DNA of 64,000 nucleotides from Oxalobacteraceae bacterium OTU3CAMAD1 (GTDB lineage: Bacteria > Pseudomonadota > Gammaproteobacteria > Burkholderiales > Burkholderiaceae_D), in the NCBI GenBank assembly GCA_024123915.1, contig CP099650.1:6076001-6140000 (forward strand). Direction: 5' to 3'. Of the stretch, positions 54,310 through 62,867 are shown in pieces; positions within the stretch are counted from its first letter, which is position 1, and every line of letters begins with the position of its first letter. The notes under the pieces were generated by a model that had not been told where the DNA came from, did no database searches, and saw nothing but the letters and a program-made list of their open reading frames with translations. A program made the translations under genes and the position numbers.

Positions 54310-54927
54310 ATGTTTTTATCAAAACTGAACGCCGCTTTATTGGCCGCCACCTTGTCCATGGGGACCGGCGCGGCACAGGCCACCATTATCACCTTCGACG
54401 AATTCCCCGCCACTGGCACCATCCCCCTGATTACCGGGGACAGCTTCGCGACGAGCGGCTATAACTTTAACGTTTTGGAAGGATCGGTGTATTTCCTATC
54501 CTCTGGTAACGGTACGACCAGCATGGATTTGGGTGGCAAAGTCAGTGTGAGAAACGCGTCCAATATACCGTTCTCGTTCACCAGCTTCGCCCTGCGCACG
54601 GTGTTGGCGCTTGAAACCAGCACGGTGAAATTCAGTGGCACGGATGTGGGCGGAAACGTCATTGTCGAGACCTACACCGTCAGCGGCGCCAACAGCCCCA
54701 ATCCGCTCGACATGACATTCTTCAATCCGTCCCGCTTCAACAACCTCACCGCGCTGGAAATGGAAATCGTCTACGGCCCCTGGGACGCCGAGACCTACTT
54801 CAGCTTGATCGACAACATGGCCTTCAATGAACAGGGGGTGTCCGCCGTGCCCGAGCCGGAGACTTGGGCGATGCTGGGATTGGGCCTTGCCATGGTTACG
54901 GGACTGGCGCGCCGCAAGCGCGCCTAG
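54310..54927 (+). CDS. PEP-CTERM exported protein
   Basis: A 205-residue protein with a signal peptide (residues 1-24, ending AAQA), a beta-rich body (TIITFDEFPATGTIP...NLTALEMEIVYGPWDAETYFSLIDN) and a canonical sorting signal VPEPETWAMLGLGLAMV followed by ARRKRA. Exosortase recognises the PEP motif and helix. The AGGGAG before the ATG is a good ribosome-binding site. Unlike the pair at 24964/25847 it carries the normal PEP. The role is presumably cell surface or biofilm. Confidence 0.87.
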   Translation: MFLSKLNAALLAATLSMGTGAAQATIITFDEFPATGTIPLITGDSFATSGYNFNVLEGSVYFLSSGNGTTSMDLGGKVSVRNASNIPFSFTSFALRTVLALETSTVKFSGTDVGGNVIVETYTVSGANSPNPLDMTFFNPSRFNNLTALEMEIVYGPWDAETYFSLIDNMAFNEQGVSAVPEPETWAMLGLGLAMVTGLARRKRA

Positions 54928-54979
54928 GCAGCAAATGCGGTAGCACACGCCGGGACGGCAAGCCGTCCCGGTCGAACGT

Positions 54980-55642
54980 TTAGCGCACGCGTCGCACCGA
55001 TGAGATGCGGTCGCCCATGTCGCGCAGGTTGTCGTAGCGGCCCGGCGACAGAACGATACATTTGCCGCGGAAATCGGCGTCGTCGCACAGCTGCCACTCG
55101 CCCTCGCGGATGATCACCGAACCGGCCTGGTCGTTGAAGTCGAGACGATCCAGCTTGCGGATGTCGTCGCGCAATTCGACCTCGGCGCCGTTGAAACGCG
55201 ACTGCGAATACAGCACGATCGGCGCGCCGCCACGGCGGCCTCCGCCACCGTAGCCGTTGTCACCGCGACGGTCATGGCCGCGATCGCCGCGGTCACCACG
55301 GTCACCACGATCGTCGCCACCTACCTCGCGCAGCGACGACAACACATCGTTAAACCCTTCCAGCTTGCGGTACTCGCCCGGCCCAAGGACGATGCAACGG
55401 CCGTCGAAATTGGCGTTCTCGCACAGCTGCCAGCGGCCCGAGCGCACCCGCACGCTCGAGGCGCGGTCGTTGAAGCCATCGGCCGACAGATCGGGGACCT
55501 GGTCGCGCACCGAAATCGCCGGCCCGCCGAAATTGTCATGGGTGTAAAGCGTGATTTCGCCGGCATGCGCGGCGGAGGCGAAGACAACGGGAGCGGCCAG
55601 CGCGAGGGCGGCGTTCAGCAAGCGGGGCAGGAATTTTTTCAT
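54980..55642 (-). CDS. Exported beta/gamma-crystallin-like protein
   Basis: A 220-residue protein with a signal peptide (MKKFLPRLLNAALALAAPVVFASAAHA). Two beta/gamma-crystallin motifs with Trp-Gln-Leu-Cys cores, GRWQLCENANFDGRCIVL and GEWQLCDDADFRGKCIVL, are separated by a linker of tandem Asp-Arg-Gly repeats and a Gly-rich segment. Microbial members bind calcium through the motif's Ser/Thr-rich loops; here SSVRV and GSVII take that place. It is secreted and probably surface or stress-related. The start is 55642. Confidence 0.85.
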   Translation of the reverse strand: MKKFLPRLLNAALALAAPVVFASAAHAGEITLYTHDNFGGPAISVRDQVPDLSADGFNDRASSVRVRSGRWQLCENANFDGRCIVLGPGEYRKLEGFNDVLSSLREVGGDDRGDRGDRGDRGHDRRGDNGYGGGGRRGGAPIVLYSQSRFNGAEVELRDDIRKLDRLDFNDQAGSVIIREGEWQLCDDADFRGKCIVLSPGRYDNLRDMGDRISSVRRVR

Positions 55643-55822
55643 GTTTTTGGCCTGAATAGTTGTAGGGCGACGTCCGGATTGGACCTCTTCTGTACATAAC
55701 GCGCATGTTATAAGTTTCGCATACGCAGCAGTCCAACTAAATTGCAACCAAATGCAATCGTGACGAAGGTAGCCGTTAAAATGGCGGGCTCAGTCACATC
55801 AGCTTGCCGCTCCGGTCACCTT

Positions 55823-57208
55823 ATGCCCCATTCTTTCACCCTGTCGTCGATCCGTCTCGAAGCCGCCGCGTTGTGGCGCCTGTCCTGGCCCATGCTGATC
55901 GGCCAGTTGGCCACCGTCGGCATGGGTGTGGCCGACGTCGCCATGACCGGCCACACCAGCGCCGACGAGCTGGCGGCGGTGTCGCTGGGCGCATCGATCT
56001 GGTCGATCATCCTGGTCACCGTCAGCGGCGTCATGATGGCGATCAACAGCATCGTCGCGCACGACGTCGGCGCGGGCGACCTGCGCAAGATCCCGCACAC
56101 GGTGCGGCAATCGCTATGGAAGGCGCTCGGCGTCGGCCTGGCCGCGGCCGCGCTGGCCAACGTGGCCACCCTGCTGTTCGCCCACCTGTACCTGACGCCG
56201 CACGTGCAGCGCCAGGCCGAGCTGTTCGTCCACATCATCAGCATCGGCCTGCTGCCGTTCGCCGCCTACCGCGCGCTGTACGGCTACAGCACCAGCATCA
56301 ACCAGACCTTGCCGGTGATGCTGATCGCCATCATGGGCCTGTGCATCAACATCTTCGTCAACTGGCTGCTCGTCTTCGGCAACTGGGGCTTCCCGGCCCT
56401 GGGCGGGGTCGGCTGCGCCGTCTCGACCGCGCTGTGCATGTGGATGATGCTGTTCGCCATGCTGGCGTGGATACGCTACGCGCCGGCCTACCGCGCCACC
56501 TACCCGTTCACGCACTGGGAATGGCCGCACTGGCCGGAGATCGGCACGATGCTGCGGCTCGGCGTGCCGATCGGCATCAGCTACTTCGCCGAGGTCAGCG
56601 CCTTCGGCGCGGTCAGCCTGCTGGTGGCGCGCTATGGCGTGGTGCAAATCTCGGCGCACCAGATCGCGCTCAACTTCACGTCGCTGGTGTTCATGGTGCC
56701 GCTCAGCTTTGGCATCGCGCTGATCACCCGCGTCGGCCAGTCGCTGGGCGAAGGCAATCCGCTCAAGGCGCGGTTCGTGGCCTGGGTCGGCGTGTGGATG
56801 TCGCTGGCGTTCGCCGTGTTGTCGGCCGCGTTCATCGTCGTGTTCCGCCACCAGATCGCGCAAGCCTATACATCCGACCCGGCGGTGCAGGAACTGTGCG
56901 CGCACCTGCTGCTGTTCGCCGCGCTGTTCCAACTGTCCGACTCGACCCAGGTGGCGGCCGCCTGCGCGCTGCGCGGCTACAAGGTCTCGCGCCAGCCGAT
57001 GCAGATCCAGCTGCTGGCGTTCTGGGGCTTCGCGCTGCCGCTGGGCTGCTGGCTGGGCCTGGCGCCGCAATGGATGCCGTGGTCGCCGGCCGAGCCGATG
57101 GCGGCATCGGGCTTCTGGATCGGGCTGGTGGTGGGCCTGACGGTGGCCGCCGTGCTGCTGAGCTGGTCGCTGCGCAACCTGTCGCTGGCGCGCGTGCGCG
57201 GCGCCTGA
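55823..57208 (+). CDS. MATE-family efflux transporter
   Basis: A 461-residue membrane protein with twelve predicted helices and the MATE signature (RLSWPMLIGQLATVGMGVADVAMTGH; GVPIGISYFAEVSAFGAVSLLVARYG). It exports cationic drugs or metabolites against Na+ or H+. Similar to NorM. The ATG at 55823 matches the conserved start; the in-frame ATG at 55742 would add non-conserved residues. Confidence 0.92.
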   Translation: MPHSFTLSSIRLEAAALWRLSWPMLIGQLATVGMGVADVAMTGHTSADELAAVSLGASIWSIILVTVSGVMMAINSIVAHDVGAGDLRKIPHTVRQSLWKALGVGLAAAALANVATLLFAHLYLTPHVQRQAELFVHIISIGLLPFAAYRALYGYSTSINQTLPVMLIAIMGLCINIFVNWLLVFGNWGFPALGGVGCAVSTALCMWMMLFAMLAWIRYAPAYRATYPFTHWEWPHWPEIGTMLRLGVPIGISYFAEVSAFGAVSLLVARYGVVQISAHQIALNFTSLVFMVPLSFGIALITRVGQSLGEGNPLKARFVAWVGVWMSLAFAVLSAAFIVVFRHQIAQAYTSDPAVQELCAHLLLFAALFQLSDSTQVAAACALRGYKVSRQPMQIQLLAFWGFALPLGCWLGLAPQWMPWSPAEPMAASGFWIGLVVGLTVAAVLLSWSLRNLSLARVRGA

Positions 57209-57343
57209 AAAAGACGATATGAAACACAGCGATACATAAGGCCGAAGGAAAGACGGTTTTGCGGGATGGATTCAGAACATTGCCATCTCGCCACATAAAC
57301 ACGACTCTGGTATCGTCTTGGATTGCCCACCAAGAGACCTTCC

Positions 57344-59554
57344 ATGCGCTTTATCCTCTGCTTTCTCGCACTGCTGGCCGGCGGCAACGCCGCCGCCGAA
57401 AAACTGACCCTGGACCGTATCCATGCCGACCCGTCGCTCAGCGGTCCGGGCGTGCGCAGCCTGAAAGTGTCGCCCGACGGCGCCCGCGTCACCTTCCTGC
57501 GCGGCCGCGACGACAACCAATTCCAGCTCGACCTGTGGGAATACAACCTCAAGGACAAGTCCACGCACCGCCTGGTCGACTCCAAGATCCTGGTGCCGGA
57601 AGAGAACCTGTCGGACGCCGAAAAGGCCCGCCGCGAGCGCGCCCGTACCGCCAGCCTCAAGGGCATCCTCAGTTATAGCTGGTCGCCGGACGGCAAGCAG
57701 CTGCTGGTGCCGATCGCCGGCAACCTGTACCTGATCGACGTCAGCAAGCCGGACGCCGCGCGCATGGTCGCTTCCGGCAACGTGCTCGATCCGAAGATCT
57801 CGCCCAAGGGCCGCTACGTCTCCTTCGTGCGCGACCAGAACCTGTTCGTCATCGACCTGTCCAACAACAAGGAACGCCAGCTGACCAGCGACGGCAAGGG
57901 CACCATCCACAACGGCGAAGCCGAGTTCGTGGCGCAGGAAGAAATGGGCCAGACCAGCGGCTACTACTGGGCGCCGGACGACTCCGCCATTGCCTACAAG
58001 CGCTACGACGAGGCCCCGGTGCCGGTGGTCAAGCGCTTTGAAATCTACGCCGACCGCACCGACGTGATCGAGCAGCGCTACCCTGCCGCCGGCGATCCGA
58101 ACGTGCTGGTGCAGTTGAAGATCGTCTCGCCCGTTAGCGGCGAGATCCGCAACGTCGAACTCGGCGCGGAACAAGATATCTACCTGGTGCGCGCCGACTG
58201 GAGCGCCAACAGCAAGGCCTTGCTGTTCCAGCGCCAGAGCCGCGACCAGAAGAAGCTGGAGCTGGTGTCGGTCGATGCCGCCACGTTGACGCAGCGCGTG
58301 CTGATCACGGAGACGTCGCCGACCTGGGTCAGCATCTTCGACGACCTGCGTTTCCTGGGCAACGACAAGTTCATTTGGCCATCGGAGCGCAGCGGCCGCA
58401 AGCACCTCTACCTGTACGACCTGAACGGCAAGCTGCTGCACCCGATTTCCAGCGGCGAATGGGGCATCGACAAACTGCTCGCCGTCGACGAAAAAAATGG
58501 CCGCGTGTTCGTGCAATCGAATCGCGACGCCGTCATCGACAGCCAGACCTACGCGCTCAAGCTCGACGGCAGCAGCGCCGACAAGCCGGCCCGCATCACC
58601 GAGGGCGACGGCTGGCACGACTCCTCGTTCTCGCGCAACGGCGAAGTGTTCGTCGACACCTTCTCCGATCCGGACACCCCGCCGCAGGTGAGCATCCGCC
58701 GTCCGGACGGCAAGATGATTAGCTGGCTCGAGCACAATGAGCTGAACGCCAGCCACCCGTACGGCAAGTACAAGGACGCGCACCTGCGCACCGAGTACGG
58801 CACCTTGAAAGCCAACGACGGCCAGACCCTGTACTACTCGATGATCAAGCCGAGCGGCTTCAGCCCGGTGAAAAAATATCCGGTCTACCTGTCGACCTAC
58901 GGCGGCCCGCACGCGCAGCACGTCGCGCGCAAATGGGGCAACTTCTTCGACCAATACATGGCGCAGCAAGGCTTCGTGGTGTGGCGCCTGGACAACCGTG
59001 GCTCGTTCCGCCGCGAGCGCGCCTTCACCGACGCCAACTACCTGAACCTGGGCAAGTTCGAAGTCGAAGACCAGCTGACCGGCATCGAATGGCTGGGCAA
59101 GCAAAGCTACGTCGACGCCAAGCGCATCGGCGTGTTTGGCTGGAGCTACGGCGGCTTCATGACCTTGCGCCTGCTGGCGCAAGCGTCGGACAAGATCGCC
59201 ATGGGCGTCTCGGTCGCGCCGGTGACGGATTGGGCGCTGTACGACACCCACTACACCGAACAGTTCATGAGCACGCCGAAAGCCAACGCGGCAGGTTACG
59301 TGTCGGCGGGTGTCTACTCGCACCTGGACGGCCTGAAATCGCCGCTGTTGCTAATGCACGGCATGGCCGACGACAACGTCCTCTTCACCAACACCACGCG
59401 CATGATCGACGCGCTGGTCAGCCGCAACGTCCGCTTCGAACTGATGACCTACCCGGGCGGCAAGCACGGCATCGCCGGCCGCGCGCCGCAGCGCCACGTC
59501 TACGGCAACATCGAAGCCTTCTTCAAAAAGAACCTGATGCCCGACGCCAAATAA
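57344..59554 (+). CDS. S9-family dipeptidyl peptidase (DPP-IV type)
   Basis: A 736-residue serine peptidase. Residues 1-18 are a signal peptide (FILCFLALLAGGNAAAE). The N-terminal beta-propeller (SPDG, WAPDDSAIAYKRYDEAPV) precedes the hydrolase domain. The nucleophile is in GWSYGGFM, the Asp in MADDNVLF and the His in GGKHGI. The propeller motif EFVAQEEMGQTSGYYW contains the double-Glu that holds the substrate N-terminus in DPP-IV. It removes dipeptides from N-termini in the periplasm or outside. Confidence 0.92.
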   Translation: MRFILCFLALLAGGNAAAEKLTLDRIHADPSLSGPGVRSLKVSPDGARVTFLRGRDDNQFQLDLWEYNLKDKSTHRLVDSKILVPEENLSDAEKARRERARTASLKGILSYSWSPDGKQLLVPIAGNLYLIDVSKPDAARMVASGNVLDPKISPKGRYVSFVRDQNLFVIDLSNNKERQLTSDGKGTIHNGEAEFVAQEEMGQTSGYYWAPDDSAIAYKRYDEAPVPVVKRFEIYADRTDVIEQRYPAAGDPNVLVQLKIVSPVSGEIRNVELGAEQDIYLVRADWSANSKALLFQRQSRDQKKLELVSVDAATLTQRVLITETSPTWVSIFDDLRFLGNDKFIWPSERSGRKHLYLYDLNGKLLHPISSGEWGIDKLLAVDEKNGRVFVQSNRDAVIDSQTYALKLDGSSADKPARITEGDGWHDSSFSRNGEVFVDTFSDPDTPPQVSIRRPDGKMISWLEHNELNASHPYGKYKDAHLRTEYGTLKANDGQTLYYSMIKPSGFSPVKKYPVYLSTYGGPHAQHVARKWGNFFDQYMAQQGFVVWRLDNRGSFRRERAFTDANYLNLGKFEVEDQLTGIEWLGKQSYVDAKRIGVFGWSYGGFMTLRLLAQASDKIAMGVSVAPVTDWALYDTHYTEQFMSTPKANAAGYVSAGVYSHLDGLKSPLLLMHGMADDNVLFTNTTRMIDALVSRNVRFELMTYPGGKHGIAGRAPQRHVYGNIEAFFKKNLMPDAK

Positions 59555-59561
59555 ACCCACG

Positions 59562-59655
59562 GGGGTCAGGTCCGACATTCGGACACGAACGGGGCGCTAG
59601 GATGAAAGTTGGCGTCTAACGCAAGAGCCCGTGTCCGAATGTCGGACCTGACCCC
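59562..59655. repeat. Inverted repeat family C
   Basis: Two long arms, GGGGTCAGGTCCGACATTCG and CGAATGTCGGACCTGACCCC, surround a 45-nt loop (arms extend with GACACG/CGTGTC). The arms are perfect. It is a different family from A and B and occurs once in this window, downstream of the peptidase gene. Confidence 0.88.
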
Positions 59656-59765
59656 GGGGTTTCTTGGGGGTGGCTTGAGCGGCCACAAGAGGAGATTTGT
59701 TGATTATTCGATAATGCCCGCTGCGGTGCGTTTCGCATCGTTTCACTTATATTCCAGGAGGAATT

Positions 59766-60260
59766 ATGGCTATCGATGTCTATCTGCAGATCGACGGAAT
59801 TCGCGGCGAGTCGGCGGATGAAAAACATAAGGATTGGATTGAATGCAAGTCGGTGAGCTGGGCGGTGAGCCAGCCGAAATCGGCTACCGCGTCGACCAGC
59901 GGCGGCCATACCGCCGAGCGTTGCGAACACCAGGACATCACCTTGCTGAAAATGGCCGACCTGGCGTCGCCGGTGCTGCTGCAAACGTGCTCATCCGGTA
60001 AAACCATTCCGAAGGCGAAGTTCGAATTCATGCGTGCCGATGGCCAGGGCGAGCGCATCAAGTACTTCGAAATCGAACTGGAAAATGTGTTGGTCGGAAC
60101 CGTGTCGCCCAGCGTGCAGGAAGGCGACGTGCTGTCGGAGCAAGTGTCGCTGAAGTTTTCGAAAGTGAAGTGGCGCTACACGCAGCAGAAAATCTCCGGC
60201 GGTTCGGGCGGCAATACCGCCGGCGGCTGGGATTTGTCGACCAATCGCATCGCGGCTTGA
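59766..60260 (+). CDS. hcp: Hcp-family type VI secretion protein (orphan)
   Basis: A 164-residue Hcp-like protein. It starts AIDVYLQIDGIRGESADEKHKDWIE and has GGHTAERCEHQDITLLKMADLASPVLLQ, typical of Hcp tube proteins. Hcp hexamers form the T6SS tube and carry effectors. No other T6SS gene is nearby, so it is an orphan, possibly feeding a system elsewhere. The ATG has a perfect AGGAGGAATT upstream and a strong terminator follows. Confidence 0.9.
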   Translation: MAIDVYLQIDGIRGESADEKHKDWIECKSVSWAVSQPKSATASTSGGHTAERCEHQDITLLKMADLASPVLLQTCSSGKTIPKAKFEFMRADGQGERIKYFEIELENVLVGTVSPSVQEGDVLSEQVSLKFSKVKWRYTQQKISGGSGGNTAGGWDLSTNRIAA

Positions 60261-60280
60261 TCCGTCCTGCAGGTAAACGA

Positions 60281-60309
60281 AAACAGCCGCTAACGCGGCT
60301 GTTTTTTTA
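60281..60309 (+). terminator. Rho-independent terminator of hcp
   Basis: The stem AACAGCCGC-TAAC-GCGGCTGTT is followed by TTTTTT, 20 nt after the stop. Confidence 0.9.
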
Positions 60310-60357
60310 TGCGGCGAATGATCGCCTGCGATGCGCTCTAGGCGCCGGGTGGGGCTG

Positions 60358-60549
60358 TTAGTTGCGGTTGCCTTTGACGACGTCGTCAATCGCTTCTTTG
60401 GCATCGCCAATGCCCTTTTGCACTTTGCCTTCGGCTTGCTTGTTCAGGCCCTTGGCTTGCTGTTCCGAGCTGCCGATTACTTCGCCGGTTTTTTCCTGGA
60501 TTTTGCCGCCGATGTCTTTCGCCGTACCCTTAACTTGATCCTTGTTCAT
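60358..60549 (-). CDS. CsbD-family stress protein
   Basis: A 63-residue protein: NKDQVKGTAKDIGGKIQEKTGEVIGSSEQQAKG, with the CsbD pattern of amphipathic helices and Gly/Lys. CsbD-like proteins are induced by general stress; their function is unknown. The start at 60549 has AAGGAG upstream; the longer frame is not supported. It is a single gene. Confidence 0.9.
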   Translation of the reverse strand: MNKDQVKGTAKDIGGKIQEKTGEVIGSSEQQAKGLNKQAEGKVQKGIGDAKEAIDDVVKGNRN

Positions 60550-60666
60550 GATGAACTCCTTTATCGTTGTTGAAGCTACAGGACACACAACTTGGCGCCG
60601 TGTGCATGGATTCACTATAGGCTCCAACCGCTGAGTTCTCTGTGCGTTCCCGAACGCTGCCAAAAA

Positions 60667-61287
60667 TCAAATTTTCCGCCAGACACTGGCCAGCCAAGGC
60701 TGTTGATCGCGCGGCAGTCCGCTGGGCCGGTAGTAATGTTGGACGCCGCTAAAGCCTGCCGCGACAAGGTGCCGTTCCCAGGTATCGTAATCGTAGTAGC
60801 TACCGTAGCGCGGGCCGTTCCAGCCTTCGCGGTTGTCGCCGCGCGGATTCGAGCTGAACAGAACGCCGCCCGGTTTCAGCGCCGCGTGCAGGCGCCGCAA
60901 CACGTCCGGCAGCGCCGCGCTCGGCACGTGGAACAGCGAGGCGTTGGCGTACACGCCATCGAAATATTCGGCCGGCAAATCGAGCTGGACGAAGTCCTGG
61001 TGCCAGGCGTCGCAACCGCTGTAGGCGCGCGCCATCTCCACGAAGCGGGCCGAGCCGTCAACGCCGATCGCTTCGTGTCCCATCTCGCGGAAGGTCTTCA
61101 AATCGCGGCCGGGACCGCACCCCAAATCGAGCAGGCGATACGGCGCCGCCCCCTCGATCGCGTCGAGCAGCGCGGCGATGTTTTGGCTGACATCATGATC
61201 GATGGTGCCGGCGAAAAATTGCTGCGCCGTCAGCTCGTAATGCTGCAGCGTTTTCTGTGTAATTTCTTCAATGTGATCGGGTTCCAT
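60667..61287 (-). CDS. SAM-dependent methyltransferase
   Basis: A 206-residue class I methyltransferase: LLDLGCGPGRDLKTF (motif I) near residue 52, VDGSARFVEMAR and KPGGVLFSSNPRGDNREG. The substrate is unknown. The start at 61287 (MEPDHIEEITQ) is better than upstream frames. It is divergent from the HDOD gene at 61417. Confidence 0.85.
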   Translation of the reverse strand: MEPDHIEEITQKTLQHYELTAQQFFAGTIDHDVSQNIAALLDAIEGAAPYRLLDLGCGPGRDLKTFREMGHEAIGVDGSARFVEMARAYSGCDAWHQDFVQLDLPAEYFDGVYANASLFHVPSAALPDVLRRLHAALKPGGVLFSSNPRGDNREGWNGPRYGSYYDYDTWERHLVAAGFSGVQHYYRPSGLPRDQQPWLASVWRKI

Positions 61288-61416
61288 GATGCCAGTGTAG
61301 CGTATCGGCACGGCAGAAAAGATACGCTCAGGTATCAAATCGCTTCTTTCCTTCGGTGAATCGCTATATAGTTAGCCCATAGCAACGCCCCTATTACGAG
61401 TATCGAGGAGATAAAA

Positions 61417-62244
61417 ATGAAACTTGACGCCTTGTTCCAGAATCCGACCGCGCTGCCCACCGCGCCCAAGGTCGTCGAGGAATTGATCAGCAGTTTCGAC
61501 AAGGCCAGCGTCTCGACCGAAGAGATCGCGAAAAAACTGGCGACCGATCCGGTGCTCAGCGCCAAGCTGCTGCGGCTGGCCAACTCGGCCTACTATCACG
61601 TCTCGCGCAGCATCGGCACGGTCGAGGACGCCGTGCTGATGCTGGGCTTTGTCACCGTGCGCACCCTGGTCATCAGCTCGGGCCTGGTCAGCGGTTTCAA
61701 GACCGTTCCCGGCCTCGACCTCAAACAATTCTGGCGCTACAGCCTGCACACCGCCGTGTCGGCCAAGTGGATCGCCAAGAAGACCAAGGAAAACACCGAC
61801 CTCGCCTTCACGATCGGCATGATGCACGCGATCGGCCAGCTGGTGATGCACTCGGCCATGCCGGAGAAATCGATGGAAATCGACAAGATCGCCGGTACGA
61901 TGGACGCGCGCCGTCTCGATGCGGAGACTGCCTCGTTCGGCTACACCTTCGCCGATGTCGGCGCCGAGCTGGCCAAGCGCTGGAAGTTCCCGGCCGCCTT
62001 CTCGGAAACCATCGAGGCCTTCCCGGAACCGCATCACAACGGCGAACTCAATCGTTTGGCCGCCGTCGTCTCGCTGGCGGCCTGGCGCGCGCGCGTCGAG
62101 CACGCCGAAATGAGCGAAGAGGAAATCGCCGCCTGCTACCCGACCGAACTGGCCGAGGAGCTGGGTCTGGACGATAACGCGCTGATTGACGATATGCCAT
62201 CACCGGACGAGTTGAGCGCTGGTCTGGAGGAGCTGGTCAAGTAA
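61417..62244 (+). CDS. HDOD-domain signalling protein
   Basis: A 275-residue HDOD protein (an HD-related output domain), with LPTAPKVVEELISS, ATDPVLSAKLLRLANSAYY and VLMLGFVTVRTLVIS. HDOD domains lack the metal-dependent phosphohydrolase activity of true HD domains and act in signalling, often with chemotaxis or c-di-GMP control. GAGGAG precedes the ATG. A terminator follows. Confidence 0.88.
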   Translation: MKLDALFQNPTALPTAPKVVEELISSFDKASVSTEEIAKKLATDPVLSAKLLRLANSAYYHVSRSIGTVEDAVLMLGFVTVRTLVISSGLVSGFKTVPGLDLKQFWRYSLHTAVSAKWIAKKTKENTDLAFTIGMMHAIGQLVMHSAMPEKSMEIDKIAGTMDARRLDAETASFGYTFADVGAELAKRWKFPAAFSETIEAFPEPHHNGELNRLAAVVSLAAWRARVEHAEMSEEEIAACYPTELAEELGLDDNALIDDMPSPDELSAGLEELVK

Positions 62245-62271
62245 ACTGACCAGTTTGCCTTAAAGGCAACG

Positions 62272-62308
62272 AAAGCCGCCTGCTTTTCAGCACGGCGGCT
62301 TTTTTTTC
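62272..62308 (+). terminator. Rho-independent terminator of the HDOD gene
   Basis: The stem AAAGCCGCC...GGCGGCTTT with a 14-nt loop is followed by TTTTT, about 30 nt after the stop. Confidence 0.85.
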
Positions 62309-62417
62309 GACTTTTTTAAATATTTTTTCAAAATACCCTAAAGTTCCCGTTTAAGGCGACGTTAATCAGGACATGCGGTAATCCGTTTTGCCGAAGATAA
62401 CTAGCCTGGGTGGGTAT

Positions 62418-62696
62418 ATGATCGCTACCGAAGTCCTCTCGATGTACGAAAACATTGCCGGTTTGAGCAACCAGATGGCCGCCGCCGCGCGCATGGGCGA
62501 CTGGGATGGTCTGAGCAAACTGGAAGCCCAGTGCGCCACCGAAGCCCGCGCCGTCGCCACCGGCGTCCCAGCCCTGAGCGGCGCCCCGCGTATGCGTAAG
62601 ATCGACCTGCTGAAGCAGATTCTGGCGAATGACCGCGAAATCCGCGACATCGCCGATCCCTGGATGAACCAGGTACCCGGCATGGCGCGTCAGTAA
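62418..62696 (+). CDS. fliT: FliT-like flagellar chaperone
   Basis: A 92-residue helical protein: MIATEVLSMYENIAGLSNQMAAAARMGDWDGLSKLEAQC, then MRKIDLLKQILANDREIRDIADPWMNQV. This matches FliT, the export chaperone of the cap protein FliD and, in enterobacteria, a regulator of FlhDC. The start is ATG 62418; the frame is open from 62388. The gene is isolated from other flagellar genes, so the assignment rests on the sequence alone. Confidence 0.75.
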   Translation: MIATEVLSMYENIAGLSNQMAAAARMGDWDGLSKLEAQCATEARAVATGVPALSGAPRMRKIDLLKQILANDREIRDIADPWMNQVPGMARQ

Positions 62697-62712
62697 AAAC
62701 CGCCCGCCCAAC

Positions 62713-62742
62713 AAAAAAGCGCCTGACCACAGGCGCTTTTTT
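62713..62742 (+). terminator. Rho-independent terminator of fliT
   Basis: The stem AAAAGCGCCTG-ACCA-CAGGCGCTTTT is followed by TTTATT. Confidence 0.9.
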
Positions 62743-62752
62743 TATTCTGAAA

Positions 62753-62849
62753 CACGTAGGGCGGATTAGGCGGAACGCCGTAATCGGCCATGTATGCGCC
62801 AACGCGACGCACGCATGGCGGATTACGCTGCGCTAATCCGCCCTACGTG
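62753..62849. repeat. Palindromic repeat family A, copy 5
   Basis: A 97-nt inverted repeat (CACGTAGGGCGGATTAGG ... CGCTAATCCGCCCTACGTG). It is in the opposite orientation to copies 1-4: the GGCGGAACGCCG arm comes first and the GCTGCGCTAAT arm last. Confidence 0.9.
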
Positions 62850-62867
62850 GTTTAGAAGATTTTTATC

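Noticed and set aside
55804..57222. Second frame on the same strand over the MATE gene
   Set aside because: Arg/Gly-rich shifted frame of a clear membrane transporter.
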